Shown: positions 19,319-27,251 of the stretch, piece by piece | Numbering within the stretch: the first letter of the stretch is position 1 | How the letters are laid out: each line of letters begins with the position of its first letter | Assembly: GCA_015654705.1 (NCBI GenBank) | Contig: JAATGL010000267.1 | Coordinates: 1 to 34,824, forward strand | Direction of reading: 5' to 3' | Source: Alphaproteobacteria bacterium | GTDB taxonomy: Bacteria > Pseudomonadota > Alphaproteobacteria > Micropepsales > Micropepsaceae | Length of the DNA stretch: 34,824 nt | The notes under the pieces: generated by a model | What the model saw: the letters and a program-made list of their open reading frames with translations, nothing else | What the model was told of the DNA's origin: nothing | The model's database searches: none | Program-made: the position numbers and the translations under genes

Positions 19319-20164
19319 ATGAGCTTGCAGGACAATTTCGCGAAGCACGGCGCGCCGCATGCGGTGCAGAGGATCGGTTCGCTGGTCCTGCTGGGGCTGA
19401 TCGTGCTGGTGGTCCTGATCATCCTGTCGTCGTCCTGGTACACGGTCGACCAGGGCGAACGCGGCGTGGTGCTGCGCAACGGCGCGGTGATCGGCGAGGC
19501 CGAGCCCGGCCTCGGCTTCAAGGTCCCGGTCGTCGACACGGTGGAGCACATCTCCATCCAGTCGCAGAACAGCCGCTATGACGACGTGAAGACCTATTCG
19601 CGCGATCAGCAGCCGGCGACGCTGCGCGTCTCGCTCAACTATCACGTCACCGACGCGCGCGCCGTCTACACCGACTACAAGACCATCCAGAACATGGTCG
19701 ACCGCCTGCTGACGCCGCAGGTCTACACCTGGTCGGAGAACACGTTCGGCCAGTTCAACGCGGTCAGCGCGGTACAGGACCGCGCCCAGTTGAACACCGA
19801 ACTCGCCATCGCCCTGCGCAAGGTGGTGCGCGGCCCGCTGGCCATCGAATCGGTGCAGATCGAGAACATCGATTTCTCCGGCAAGTATGAGGAAGCGGTC
19901 GAGGCGCGCATGGAGGCGACGGTGCGCCAGCAGCAGGCCGAGGCCGAAGCGGCCGCCACCCGCACCCGCGCCGACGCCAACGCCTATTCGCTGAAAGCCC
20001 AGGGCGAGGCACAGGCCACCGCCATCCGCGCGCGCGGCGACGCGTTGCGCGACAATCCCGGGATCCCCGCTCTCGTCACCGCCGAGAAATGGGACGGCCA
20101 TCTGCCGACCACCATGCCGCCCGGCGGCACGGTGCCGTTCCTCAACGTGCGACCCGGGCAGTAA
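19319..20164 (+). CDS. SPFH/Band 7 (prohibitin-like) membrane protein
   Basis: The 281-residue protein has one N-terminal membrane helix (about residues 20-38, VLLGLIVLVVLIILSSSW) followed by an SPFH/Band 7 domain. The domain starts YTVDQGERGVVLRNG, with LRVSLNYHV and the predicted coiled-coil segment rich in Glu/Ala (about 195-235, VEARMEATVRQQQAEAEAAA). SPFH proteins form large ring or scaffold complexes on membranes and often modulate FtsH-like proteases (HflK/HflC) or lipid microdomains. It is a single gene, not an hflK-hflC pair. The start at 19319 has GGGAGGGA just upstream. The role is inferred from the family. Confidence 0.9.
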   Translation: MSLQDNFAKHGAPHAVQRIGSLVLLGLIVLVVLIILSSSWYTVDQGERGVVLRNGAVIGEAEPGLGFKVPVVDTVEHISIQSQNSRYDDVKTYSRDQQPATLRVSLNYHVTDARAVYTDYKTIQNMVDRLLTPQVYTWSENTFGQFNAVSAVQDRAQLNTELAIALRKVVRGPLAIESVQIENIDFSGKYEEAVEARMEATVRQQQAEAEAAATRTRADANAYSLKAQGEAQATAIRARGDALRDNPGIPALVTAEKWDGHLPTTMPPGGTVPFLNVRPGQ

Positions 20165-20231
20165 ACGCAGCCACTTTGTTGCGATGCGAGATAAGTAAAA
20201 TCGCGATTCGGATAACCCGTATTGCGTTCCC

Positions 20232-20257
20232 GGAAACTTTGCTCCACCCTGCGCGTT
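20232..20257 (+). promoter_or_regulatory. Candidate EcfG-like promoter (one mismatch)
   Basis: GGAAA (20232-20236), 17 bases, then CGTT (20254-20257). The EcfG consensus is GGAAC-N16/17-CGTT, so the -35 differs in its last base. It sits 43 bases before the start of the exported 117-residue protein gene, a plausible distance. Confidence 0.35.
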
Positions 20258-20299
20258 AGCCAGCTTGAAATGGTTCCTTGAGAGTCGGCGGAGGCGCGC

Positions 20300-20653
20300 A
20301 TGTTGTCCAGATATGTGGGCACAGCCTTGGCGATATCGGTCCTGGCGCTTGTCCCGGCCCGGGCTCAGACCGTTGTCGGAAGCGCGGATACCGCGCAGCC
20401 GGCTTCCGCCCTCGACATTCCCATCGAAAAGATCGCGGACACGACGGATGGCTGCGCCATCCTGGACAAGGATTTTCCCGGGCTTCGCACCCATCCCATG
20501 TATTCGTTCTTCAAGCCGATGACGCTCAACCAGATCGCGGCGATGTCGGGCGGAAAGATCACCCCTGACATGCTGGCGCAGGCGCAGACCGATCTGGCGG
20601 CGGCGCCCCTGGCGCCGGTCGCCGTGAGCGTGTCCGCCGCTGGCGCGCCCTGA
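20300..20653 (+). CDS. Hypothetical exported protein, 117 aa
   Basis: I do not recognise the family. The product has a signal peptide (MLSRYVGTALAISVLALVPARAQ is the N-terminal region, cleavage probably after ARA). The mature chain of about 95 residues is low in aromatic residues and holds one Cys (DGCAILDKDFPG). It contains a stretch KPMTLNQIAAMSGGKIT and ends in an Ala/Pro/Val-rich tail. A GGCGGAGG purine site precedes the ATG at 20300. It lies between the SPFH gene and the DUF3309 gene, all on the plus strand, with its own 135-base upstream gap carrying a possible EcfG-like promoter. A periplasmic location is likely; function unknown. Confidence 0.72.
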   Translation: MLSRYVGTALAISVLALVPARAQTVVGSADTAQPASALDIPIEKIADTTDGCAILDKDFPGLRTHPMYSFFKPMTLNQIAAMSGGKITPDMLAQAQTDLAAAPLAPVAVSVSAAGAP

Positions 20654-20696
20654 AAACAAAAGGCTTCGCGCCGATCGATTTCGAACCTTCGATCAT

Positions 20697-20721
20697 GGAA
20701 CCCGGCCGGGCATTTCCCGTT
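20697..20721 (+). promoter_or_regulatory. EcfG-type general stress response promoter
   Basis: An exact GGAAC at 20697-20701 is followed by a 16-base spacer and CGTT at 20718-20721. GGAAC-N16/17-CGTT is the known consensus of EcfG sigma factors, which run the alphaproteobacterial general stress response under PhyR-NepR control. It lies 60 bases before the DUF3309 start codon, on the correct strand and in the non-coding gap after the preceding gene. Confidence 0.7.
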
Positions 20722-20781
20722 ACCGACCGGACGACGGCATAACCGCGAGGGCGGCATGCACGGCCGTCCGAGGGAAATTCG

Positions 20782-20937
20782 ATGCTGCGGCTTGTTCTTC
20801 TGATCATCCTGATTTTGGCGATTCTGGGCTCCGTCCCGATGTGGGGATACAGCACGGGCTGGGGCTACGGCCCAAGCGGCGGACTGGGACTCGTCCTGCT
20901 GATCGTGCTCATCTTGATTCTGGTGGGCCGCCTCTAG
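20782..20937 (+). CDS. DUF3309 family small membrane protein, 51 aa
   Basis: This 51-residue peptide has two hydrophobic segments (LVLLIILILAILGSV and LGLVLLIVLILILVG) joined by a short loop WGYSTGWGYGPSGG. This is the typical DUF3309 pattern (two helices around WGYGPSGG). The ribosome site GAGGGA lies about six bases before ATG 20782. An exact EcfG-type promoter lies upstream, which suggests induction by stress or stationary phase. DUF3309 has no established biochemical role. The next gene is convergent, with 21 bases between the stops. Confidence 0.88.
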   Translation: MLRLVLLIILILAILGSVPMWGYSTGWGYGPSGGLGLVLLIVLILILVGRL

Positions 20938-20958
20938 CGCTGCCCCGGTCCGCGCAGG

Positions 20959-21870
20959 CTACCGGGCTTTTCGCGCGTGGATTTCCGCGATATAGCCGCC
21001 GGGAAATTGCAGGATCGCGGTGCTGCAATCACCGGAAGCGTAAGGATGTGACAGCACGGTTGCGCCGGCAGCCACGGCCTTGGCGAGCGTAGCCGCAAGA
21101 TCGGTTACCTCATATCCCATTACCTCGCGGCCGAATGGAAAGGGCAGATGCCCGTCGGTCACCAGGATCTGCATCTTGCCGAAGCCCGACTCGATGCGAA
21201 TCCGCCGATAGGTTTCCTTTGGACGGCCGATTTCGCCGGCGTCGGCATGCGGATCGTCCGAAACGACCCTACCGTGTGAAAAGCGTATAAAGTCGCGCAC
21301 GAACTCATCGGCGCGGTCGCGCGAAACATAGACCCGGTTGTCGGGCACCGATGCCAGCGGCACATAGGATGGCGCGGTGAAATGCCAATAGAGCTGGGTC
21401 TCCCAGCCGCCCGGCCATCGGACCACGGTGTTGCGCCCGATCGCGTCCCTGAAAGGCGCGACCTGGATTTCGGCACCCGAGGCCTTTGCGGCGGCGATGG
21501 CCTTGCCCATGTCCGTGACGAGATAGCCGGTGCGTTCGGAGCCGAACGGAAACGGCACCGGCGTCCGGAACGCAAAGACCGATAGCGTGCCGACCGGCGT
21601 CATCACATATTGAAACGTCGCGCTGCTTGGCACCGGCAAGACATTCGTCGTGACCGGCTTCGAAGGGCTGCCGCCGAAGGTGGCGACAAAGCTCTTGACG
21701 AAAGCGTCCAGGTCGCCGGGCGCGACGTAGACATGGGCCGAATCATATTGTGCACCGACCGAAACATCGCCGGCCGGCGCCGTGCCGGCGCCCGACGGGA
21801 CCGCGCACAACAGAAGCGACAGGGACGCCGCCGACAAGGCGGCCCGGCGTCCGAACCTTCGCGCGATCAT
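20959..21870 (-). CDS. Exported two-domain VOC (glyoxalase-fold) protein
   Basis: The 303-residue product begins with a probable signal peptide (IARRFGRRAALSAASLSL). Two vicinal-oxygen-chelate-like repeats follow, recognisable from the duplicated segments PFPFGSERTGYLVTDM (about residue 110) and PFPFGREVMGYEVTDL (about 240), each followed by an Ala-rich helix (AIAAAKASGAEI and ATLAKAVAAGATV). VOC proteins bind a metal and act as glyoxalases, dioxygenases or binding proteins; I could not define the ligands. The start at 21870 has GGAGG at the right distance, while the frame open to 21891 does not. It is the last gene of a minus-strand set after the thiolase and the alpha/beta hydrolase (33-base gap). 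The export signal is unusual for this family. Confidence 0.82.
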   Translation of the reverse strand: MIARRFGRRAALSAASLSLLLCAVPSGAGTAPAGDVSVGAQYDSAHVYVAPGDLDAFVKSFVATFGGSPSKPVTTNVLPVPSSATFQYVMTPVGTLSVFAFRTPVPFPFGSERTGYLVTDMGKAIAAAKASGAEIQVAPFRDAIGRNTVVRWPGGWETQLYWHFTAPSYVPLASVPDNRVYVSRDRADEFVRDFIRFSHGRVVSDDPHADAGEIGRPKETYRRIRIESGFGKMQILVTDGHLPFPFGREVMGYEVTDLAATLAKAVAAGATVLSHPYASGDCSTAILQFPGGYIAEIHARKAR

Positions 21871-21903
21871 CAAAACCTCCCCGCGTCTCACGCCACGAAA
21901 TGC

Positions 21904-22819
21904 CTATGGCTTCTCAAGGAAGGGCCGGATCGTCGCCATGGTTGCCGCCGGCTGTTCCTCCATCAGCCAATGGCCGGAATTGGGCACGACCGTGCCGGAC
22001 ACATCTACGGCGACAACGCGGTAATCGTCCGCCATCGTGGTCCCATAGGATTTTCTCGGCCCCGACGGCAAGCACCGGCATCGTCAGCTTGCCCTTTGCC
22101 AGGAACGCGCGGTTGTCGATGCCGTCCTGCGGAAACGCCACGAATTGCTCGAAGGCGTCGTGCATCGCGTGCGGCCGGGCATAGAGCCTGGCGTAGTGCC
22201 GGCGGGTCTGCTCGTCGATGCCGGCCGGGTCGGCGGACAACTCGTCCCAGAAGCGGTCGAGATAGATGCGTTCGCGTCCCGCCACCAGACGCTCCTCGTC
22301 AGGACCGTGGAAATTGAAATGCCAGACCTTGGGATTGCTGAGACCGGCGTCCCAGCTGCCGATTCCCGGCAGCGGCGCATCCATCGCCACCCAGCGCGTG
22401 ACGCGGCCCGGATTCTGGGCGGCGAAGGCATAGCCCACCATGTTGCCGATATCGTGGGTGACGAGTTCGACGGAACCGATCTTCAGGCTGTCGAGCACCT
22501 GCACGATGTCGCGTGCCTCGGTCTTCTTGTCGTATCCGCTGTCGGGATGGGACGAGAGGCCCATGCCGCGCAGATCGGGCACCACAATGGTGTGATCGTG
22601 CATCATGACGACGGCCAGCGGCTGCCACATGTCGCCGCTGTCGCCGAAGCCGTGCAGCATCAGCACGGCAGGCCCGTGACCGCCGATGCGCACATGGATG
22701 ACCGCGCCGTCCGTCTTGATATCCGCGACGCGGAAGGCTGCCGGATAGGGATCGACCCGCGCGGCCGCCGTCAATGAAAGCCCCACGGCCAGAAGCGCCG
22801 CAAGCAATATCCGATACAT
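21904..22819 (-). CDS. Epoxide-hydrolase-like alpha/beta hydrolase, frameshifted near the 3' end
   Basis: The frame from 22819 encodes a signal peptide (YRILLAALLAVGLSLTAA), the oxyanion motif LMLHGFGD (54-60) and the nucleophile elbow THDIGNMVG with Asp123. This is as in epoxide hydrolases and haloacid/haloalkane dehalogenase relatives, which use Asp. After about residue 255 (VGAEK) the frame turns into an Arg-rich non-family tail ending at 21914. Removing one A from the AAAA run (TTTT at 22051-22054 on the plus strand) restores SYGTTMADDYRVVAVDV, the catalytic-His segment PNSGHWLMEEQP, and a stop at 21904, giving 304 residues. So the gene is a one-base-insertion pseudogene, or the base is a sequencing error. 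GGGGGA precedes the start. Confidence 0.85.
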
Positions 22820-22873
22820 TCTCGTCCCCCTGATTCGCCATTGCTTTGAAACTCGTCGAGATCGCGCCGTTCC

Positions 22874-24127
22874 CTAAGAGCGCTCCAGCAGGGCAACCGT
22901 GCCATGGCCGCCATCGGCGCAGACCGAAACGACGGCCCGCGAACCGGGCGCCATCGTGCCCAATTCCTTGGCGGCCTGGCTGAGGATGCGCGCGCCGGTC
23001 GCGGCGAAGGGATGGCCGATGGCCAGCGACCCGCCGTGCGGGTTGACGCGGTCCCAGGGAAACTCGCCCAGATCGACATCGACGCCCGCCTTTTCGTGCC
23101 GATAGGCGGGATCGGACGCGGCCTTGATGTTGGCGAGCACCTGCGCGGCGAACGCTTCGTGGATGTTCCACAGCGCGATATCCGCGAATTTCAGTCCGTT
23201 GCGCGCCAGAAGACGCGGAATCGCGCGGGCCGGCGCCATCAGGATGCCCTCTTCGTGGTAATCCATCGCCTGAACCTGCCAATCGACCAGCCTGACGGCG
23301 GGCGGATTGCCGAGGCGCCGCAGGCCTTCGGCATCGGCGACCCAGATCGAGGCGGCGCCGTCGGTGTTGGGCGAGGAATTGCCGGCGGTCAGCGTCCCCT
23401 GCCCGCTGGTGCGATCGAAGACGGCCGGCAGGCTCGCCAGCTTCTCCGGCGTCGTGTCGCGGCGCGGGATCGTGTCGTGATCCACGCCGTCGAACGCGAT
23501 CACCAGATCCTTGAAGAACCCGGAATCCTGCCCGGCGATTGCGCCCTGGTGGCTCAGCAGCGCGCGGCGGTCCTGGTCGGCGCGCGCGATCGCGAAGCGC
23601 TTGGCGGTGTCCTCGGTATGCTCGCCCATCGAACGCCCGCTTTGCCGGTTCGCCCAGCCATGGATGGGCAGGTCGAAATCCTGCGGCGTCACCCGCTGCA
23701 GCGTTTCCAGCGCGCCTGCCGGGTTCTTGACGAATTGCCCGAGCACGCTGTCGGCGAACCCGGCCTTCAGCGCCAGCGGCACATGGCTCATCGTCTCGAC
23801 GCCGCCGACCAGCGCCAGATGCAAGTCGCCGCGTCCCACCATGCCCGAGGCCTCGATGGTGCCGATGAAGCTGGTGGAACAGGCCATCACGGTCGAGAAG
23901 GCGGGAATGTCGGGCGACATCTTCGCCTCGAAGATCAGTTCGCGCGCGATGTTGGAGACCGTCGCATCGGGAATCACCTGGCCCCAGATCAGGAGGTCGG
24001 GGGCAGTGCGCGCGTTCATCGCCTGCAGCACCGGGACCGAGAGCGCCAGCGCGTTATGTTTGGCATAGGCGCCGCCGGCCTTCACGAAGGGCGTGCGAAC
24101 CCCGGGCACCAGAAAAACATCGGACAT
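22874..24127 (-). CDS. Acetyl-CoA C-acyltransferase (thiolase, FadI-like)
   Basis: The 417-residue thiolase has the nucleophile Cys in VMACSTSF (Cys83), the His of GGSLAIGHPFAATGAR, and the second catalytic Cys in VSVCADGGHG near the C-terminus. Thiolases split 3-ketoacyl-CoA or condense two acetyl-CoA. The HPFAATGAR form resembles FadI/HADHB-type beta-oxidation thiolases more than PhaA. ATG 24127 is preferred over 24133 because GGGAG is then seven bases upstream. It is first in a minus-strand run thiolase, hydrolase, VOC protein (gaps 54 and 33 bases), suggesting a catabolic operon. It is divergent from the antiporter gene. Confidence 0.93.
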   Translation of the reverse strand: MSDVFLVPGVRTPFVKAGGAYAKHNALALSVPVLQAMNARTAPDLLIWGQVIPDATVSNIARELIFEAKMSPDIPAFSTVMACSTSFIGTIEASGMVGRGDLHLALVGGVETMSHVPLALKAGFADSVLGQFVKNPAGALETLQRVTPQDFDLPIHGWANRQSGRSMGEHTEDTAKRFAIARADQDRRALLSHQGAIAGQDSGFFKDLVIAFDGVDHDTIPRRDTTPEKLASLPAVFDRTSGQGTLTAGNSSPNTDGAASIWVADAEGLRRLGNPPAVRLVDWQVQAMDYHEEGILMAPARAIPRLLARNGLKFADIALWNIHEAFAAQVLANIKAASDPAYRHEKAGVDVDLGEFPWDRVNPHGGSLAIGHPFAATGARILSQAAKELGTMAPGSRAVVSVCADGGHGTVALLERS

Positions 24128-24250
24128 AAGCATTCTCCCTGCGATGCGCGCGCCGCAGCCGCAGGCTATCAGAAGCCGGTGCGCCGCGCAGCGAAAACCG
24201 GCGCCGCAACCGACTTGCGGCCGCGACGATCCTTATCTATCGCTCTGTCG

Positions 24251-25855
24251 ATGGTTTCGACGATCCAGATCCTGGTGCTCCTGCTGGTGGTGATTGCCGC
24301 GGTGGCGTTCGTCGCGGTGCGGCTGAAGATTCCGCCGGCCATCCTGCTCGTACTCACCGGCGTCGTTCTGGCCCTGGTCCCCGGACTGCCGGCCGTCGCG
24401 CTGGCGCCGGAATTCGTGCTGCTGTTGGTGCTGCCGCCGGTCGTCTACGCCTCCGCGGTGGCGATGAGCTGGCGCGAATTCCGCTTCAACCTGCGGCCGA
24501 TTTCGCTGCTCGCCGTGGGCTGCGTCGTGTTCACCACGCTGACCGTCGCGGCAGCCGCCCATTATCTGCTGGGCCTGTCCTGGCCCGTCGGCTTCGTGCT
24601 GGGCGCCATCGTCTCGCCGCCGGACGCCGTCGCCCCGCTCTCCGTCGCGCGGCGGATGCAATTGCCGCGTCGCCTCGTCGTCATCCTGGAGGGCGAGGGG
24701 CTGGCCAATGACGCCACCGCGCTGATCCTCTACCGCTTCGCGGTGGCGGCGGTCGGCACCGGTTCGTTTTCGCTCGGCAACGCCGTCGCCATGTTCGCGG
24801 CGATCATCGTCGGCGAGTTCCTCTGGGGCATCGGCGTCGGCTGGGCGATGCTGCGCCTGCGCAGCTGGGTGCGCGACACGCGCATCGAGATCCTGCTGTC
24901 GCTTCTGACGCCGTTCCTCGCCTACTGGCCGCCGGCGCTGCTGGGCGGCTCCGGCGTTCTCGCCACGGTGACGACCGGCCTCTACATCAGCTGGAACGGG
25001 CTCAAGCTGATCAGCGCCGCGACGCGGCTGCAGGGCATCTTCTTCTGGGACTTCCTGATCTATCTGATCGAGGGTCTGGTGTTCCTGATCACCGGGCTGC
25101 AGGCGCGCGCCCTGATCGAGGGCATCCGCGGCTATTCGATATCCGAGCTGGCCGTCTCCGCCGCGATCGTCTGCGCCGTGGTGATCGTCGCACGCTTCGT
25201 CTGGATGTATCCCGCGACCTATCTGCCGCGCCGGCTCATCCCAGCGATCGAGCGCCGCGATCCCTCGCCGCCCTGGCAATGGCCGTTCGCGCTGGCCTTC
25301 ACCGGAATCCGCGGCATCGTCTCGCTGGCGGCGGCGCTGGCGATCCCATTCGCGATCGAAAGCGGTGCGCCGTTTCCCGAGCGCAACCTGATTCTCTTCC
25401 TCACCTTTTCCGTCATCCTGGTGACACTGGTCGGCCAAGGCCTGATGCTGCCGGCGGTGATCCGCGCGCTCGGCCTCGCCAATGCGGGCCGCCGGGAGCA
25501 TCATGCCGACCGGGCGGAGGAATTCGTCGCACGCCGCGAGGCGGTCGAGGCGGCGGGGCGCCACCTCGACGAACTCGTAACCGAATTACAGCTTCCGGAG
25601 GATATCTCGCGGCCGCTGCGCGCCAATCATCGCGACCGCCTCAAGCAGATCGAGCAGAGAAGCGACGGGGCTCCCGGCGGCAACAAGCTGATCGAGCTTC
25701 ACGACCAGGTCGAGTTTAGGCTGATCGCGGCCGAGCGCCGGCGGATCAACGACCTCTATCGCAGCGGCAAGCTGAAGGACGAGGCACGGCGGCGCATCGA
25801 GCGGGAACTCGACCTGCGCGAGGCGGACATCGCCAACCAGCGGGAGGAGGAATAA
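24251..25855 (+). CDS. CPA1-family Na+/H+ antiporter
   Basis: The 534-residue protein has about a dozen membrane helices (residues about 5-420), then a charged, coiled cytoplasmic tail rich in Glu/Arg (REAVEAAGRHLDELVTEL). The ion-site helix EGEGLANDATALILY carries the Asn-Asp pair of electroneutral CPA1 exchangers, and SPPDAVAPLSVA matches the family's helix 4. It exchanges Na+ (or K+) for H+ across the inner membrane for pH and salt balance. The ATG at 24251 begins the first helix; the frame is open much further upstream only because it shadows the thiolase. The 117-base gap to the thiolase is the divergent promoter region, where I could not define a convincing promoter. Confidence 0.92.
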   Translation: MVSTIQILVLLLVVIAAVAFVAVRLKIPPAILLVLTGVVLALVPGLPAVALAPEFVLLLVLPPVVYASAVAMSWREFRFNLRPISLLAVGCVVFTTLTVAAAAHYLLGLSWPVGFVLGAIVSPPDAVAPLSVARRMQLPRRLVVILEGEGLANDATALILYRFAVAAVGTGSFSLGNAVAMFAAIIVGEFLWGIGVGWAMLRLRSWVRDTRIEILLSLLTPFLAYWPPALLGGSGVLATVTTGLYISWNGLKLISAATRLQGIFFWDFLIYLIEGLVFLITGLQARALIEGIRGYSISELAVSAAIVCAVVIVARFVWMYPATYLPRRLIPAIERRDPSPPWQWPFALAFTGIRGIVSLAAALAIPFAIESGAPFPERNLILFLTFSVILVTLVGQGLMLPAVIRALGLANAGRREHHADRAEEFVARREAVEAAGRHLDELVTELQLPEDISRPLRANHRDRLKQIEQRSDGAPGGNKLIELHDQVEFRLIAAERRRINDLYRSGKLKDEARRRIERELDLREADIANQREEE

Positions 25856-25886
25856 GTCCGCACCCGCAAGGCCGTTCGCGGAAGCC

Positions 25887-27251
25887 TCATTCCGCCTGGC
25901 GCAGCGTGGAAACCTCCCTGGCGGTGATGCTCGAAGCCCGGGCGCCGAAACGGGCCGTGACGTAGTTGGCGACGGCCGCCACTTCGGTGTCCGAAAAGGC
26001 ATGGCCGAAGGACGGCATGAACACCTTGCCGTGCGGCGTGCCTCGCACCTCGCCGGAGATGACGATCTGCGCGACATTGGTGGCGGTGGGATCGTTGACC
26101 GCCCTTGCACCGGTCAGCGTGGCAAAACGCGAGAGCGCGCTGACGCCGGTCCAGTCATGGCAACTCGCACACGCGCCGGCGAAGATCGCCTTGCCCTGCG
26201 CGTCGTAACCCGCAGCGACGCCCTGGCGGTGCGAGGCGGGCGCCGGCGAAACCTTCGGCGCCGGCAGATCGGAGCTGGCGACGGCCGGCACGGTGCGCAG
26301 ATAGGCCACCATGGCGGCGATGTCGCCCTGCGTCAGGTAGCGGAAGCTGGCGGCCACCGCCTCGCCCATCGGGCCGGCAGCGGTGCCGCGACCCTCGGCG
26401 TGGCCGCTTGCCAGATATTGCGCCAGCTCGCCGTCGCGCCAGGCGCCCACGCCGCTGTCGCGGTCGCTCGTGATGTTGTAGGCGCGCCAGCCGGTCTGCA
26501 CGGCGCCCGAAAACTTGCTGCGGTTGTCGAGCGCGAAGGCCAGGTTGCGCGGCGTGTGGCACTCACCGCAATGCGCCATGGCTTCCGCCAGATAGGCGCC
26601 GCGATTCCATTGCGCGCTGCGCTGGGTATTGGGCTCGAAACGCCTGTCCGGATTGAACAGGAACGACCACACGCTCATCAGCCAACGCTGGTTGAAGGGA
26701 AAAAACAGCGTGTTGTCCGGCACCTCGGCATGCACGGGTTTGAGGCTGAACAGATAGGCCTTGATCGCCAGCGCATCCGCATCCGTCATGCCGGTATAGG
26801 AGGCATAGGGCATCGCCGGATAGAGCGGCACGCCTTTGTCGTCGACACCCTTGTGGAGCGCGTTCAGGAATGCGGCGTCGCTGAAACTGCCGATGCCCGT
26901 GTCCTTGTCGGGCGTGATGTTCACGGAATAGAGCGTTCCGAACGGCAGAACGAAGGCAAGCCCCCCGGCATAGGGCACCCCGCCCTTGGCGGTGTGGCAG
27001 GCCTGGCAATCCGCCGCCCGCGCCAGATATTCGCCGCGCCGCACCAGGCTCGCGCGGGCGAGTTCGGGCGGGACGCCGGTCGGATCGGCCCCATGATAGG
27101 CCGACAGCGCGACCCGTTCGCCGCCGGCGAAATCCGTCGGTCCCGGACCGAGCACGACCCACAGGAAGACAACAAGGAGGACGCCCGCCACGGCGCCAAA
27201 CCCGATGATCGTGTAGCGCGTGGCGGCGCCGAGGCGCGAGAGCCGGCTCAT
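25887..27251 (-). CDS. Tri-haem cytochrome c subunit of the Mo-hydroxylase
   Basis: The 454-residue product has an N-terminal membrane anchor (about residues 12-35, IIGFGAVAGVLLVVFLWVVL) and three c-type haem sites: CQACH (82-86), CGECH (228-232) and CASCH (361-365). This three-haem layout is known from membrane cytochrome subunits of alcohol/aldehyde dehydrogenases. It should accept electrons from the Mo/2Fe-2S enzyme and pass them to the respiratory chain. The start overlaps the stop of the Mo-subunit gene by four bases (ATGA at 27248-27251), so it belongs to that operon. The longer frame to 28373 is a shadow of the Mo-subunit gene. It ends 31 bases from the convergent antiporter gene. Confidence 0.93.
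   Translation of the reverse strand: MSRLSRLGAATRYTIIGFGAVAGVLLVVFLWVVLGPGPTDFAGGERVALSAYHGADPTGVPPELARASLVRRGEYLARAADCQACHTAKGGVPYAGGLAFVLPFGTLYSVNITPDKDTGIGSFSDAAFLNALHKGVDDKGVPLYPAMPYASYTGMTDADALAIKAYLFSLKPVHAEVPDNTLFFPFNQRWLMSVWSFLFNPDRRFEPNTQRSAQWNRGAYLAEAMAHCGECHTPRNLAFALDNRSKFSGAVQTGWRAYNITSDRDSGVGAWRDGELAQYLASGHAEGRGTAAGPMGEAVAASFRYLTQGDIAAMVAYLRTVPAVASSDLPAPKVSPAPASHRQGVAAGYDAQGKAIFAGACASCHDWTGVSALSRFATLTGARAVNDPTATNVAQIVISGEVRGTPHGKVFMPSFGHAFSDTEVAAVANYVTARFGARASSITAREVSTLRQAE

Noticed and set aside
22904-24250. 449-codon 5' extension of the antiporter frame
   Set aside because: It is the antisense of the thiolase gene; the first membrane helix begins at ATG 24251.
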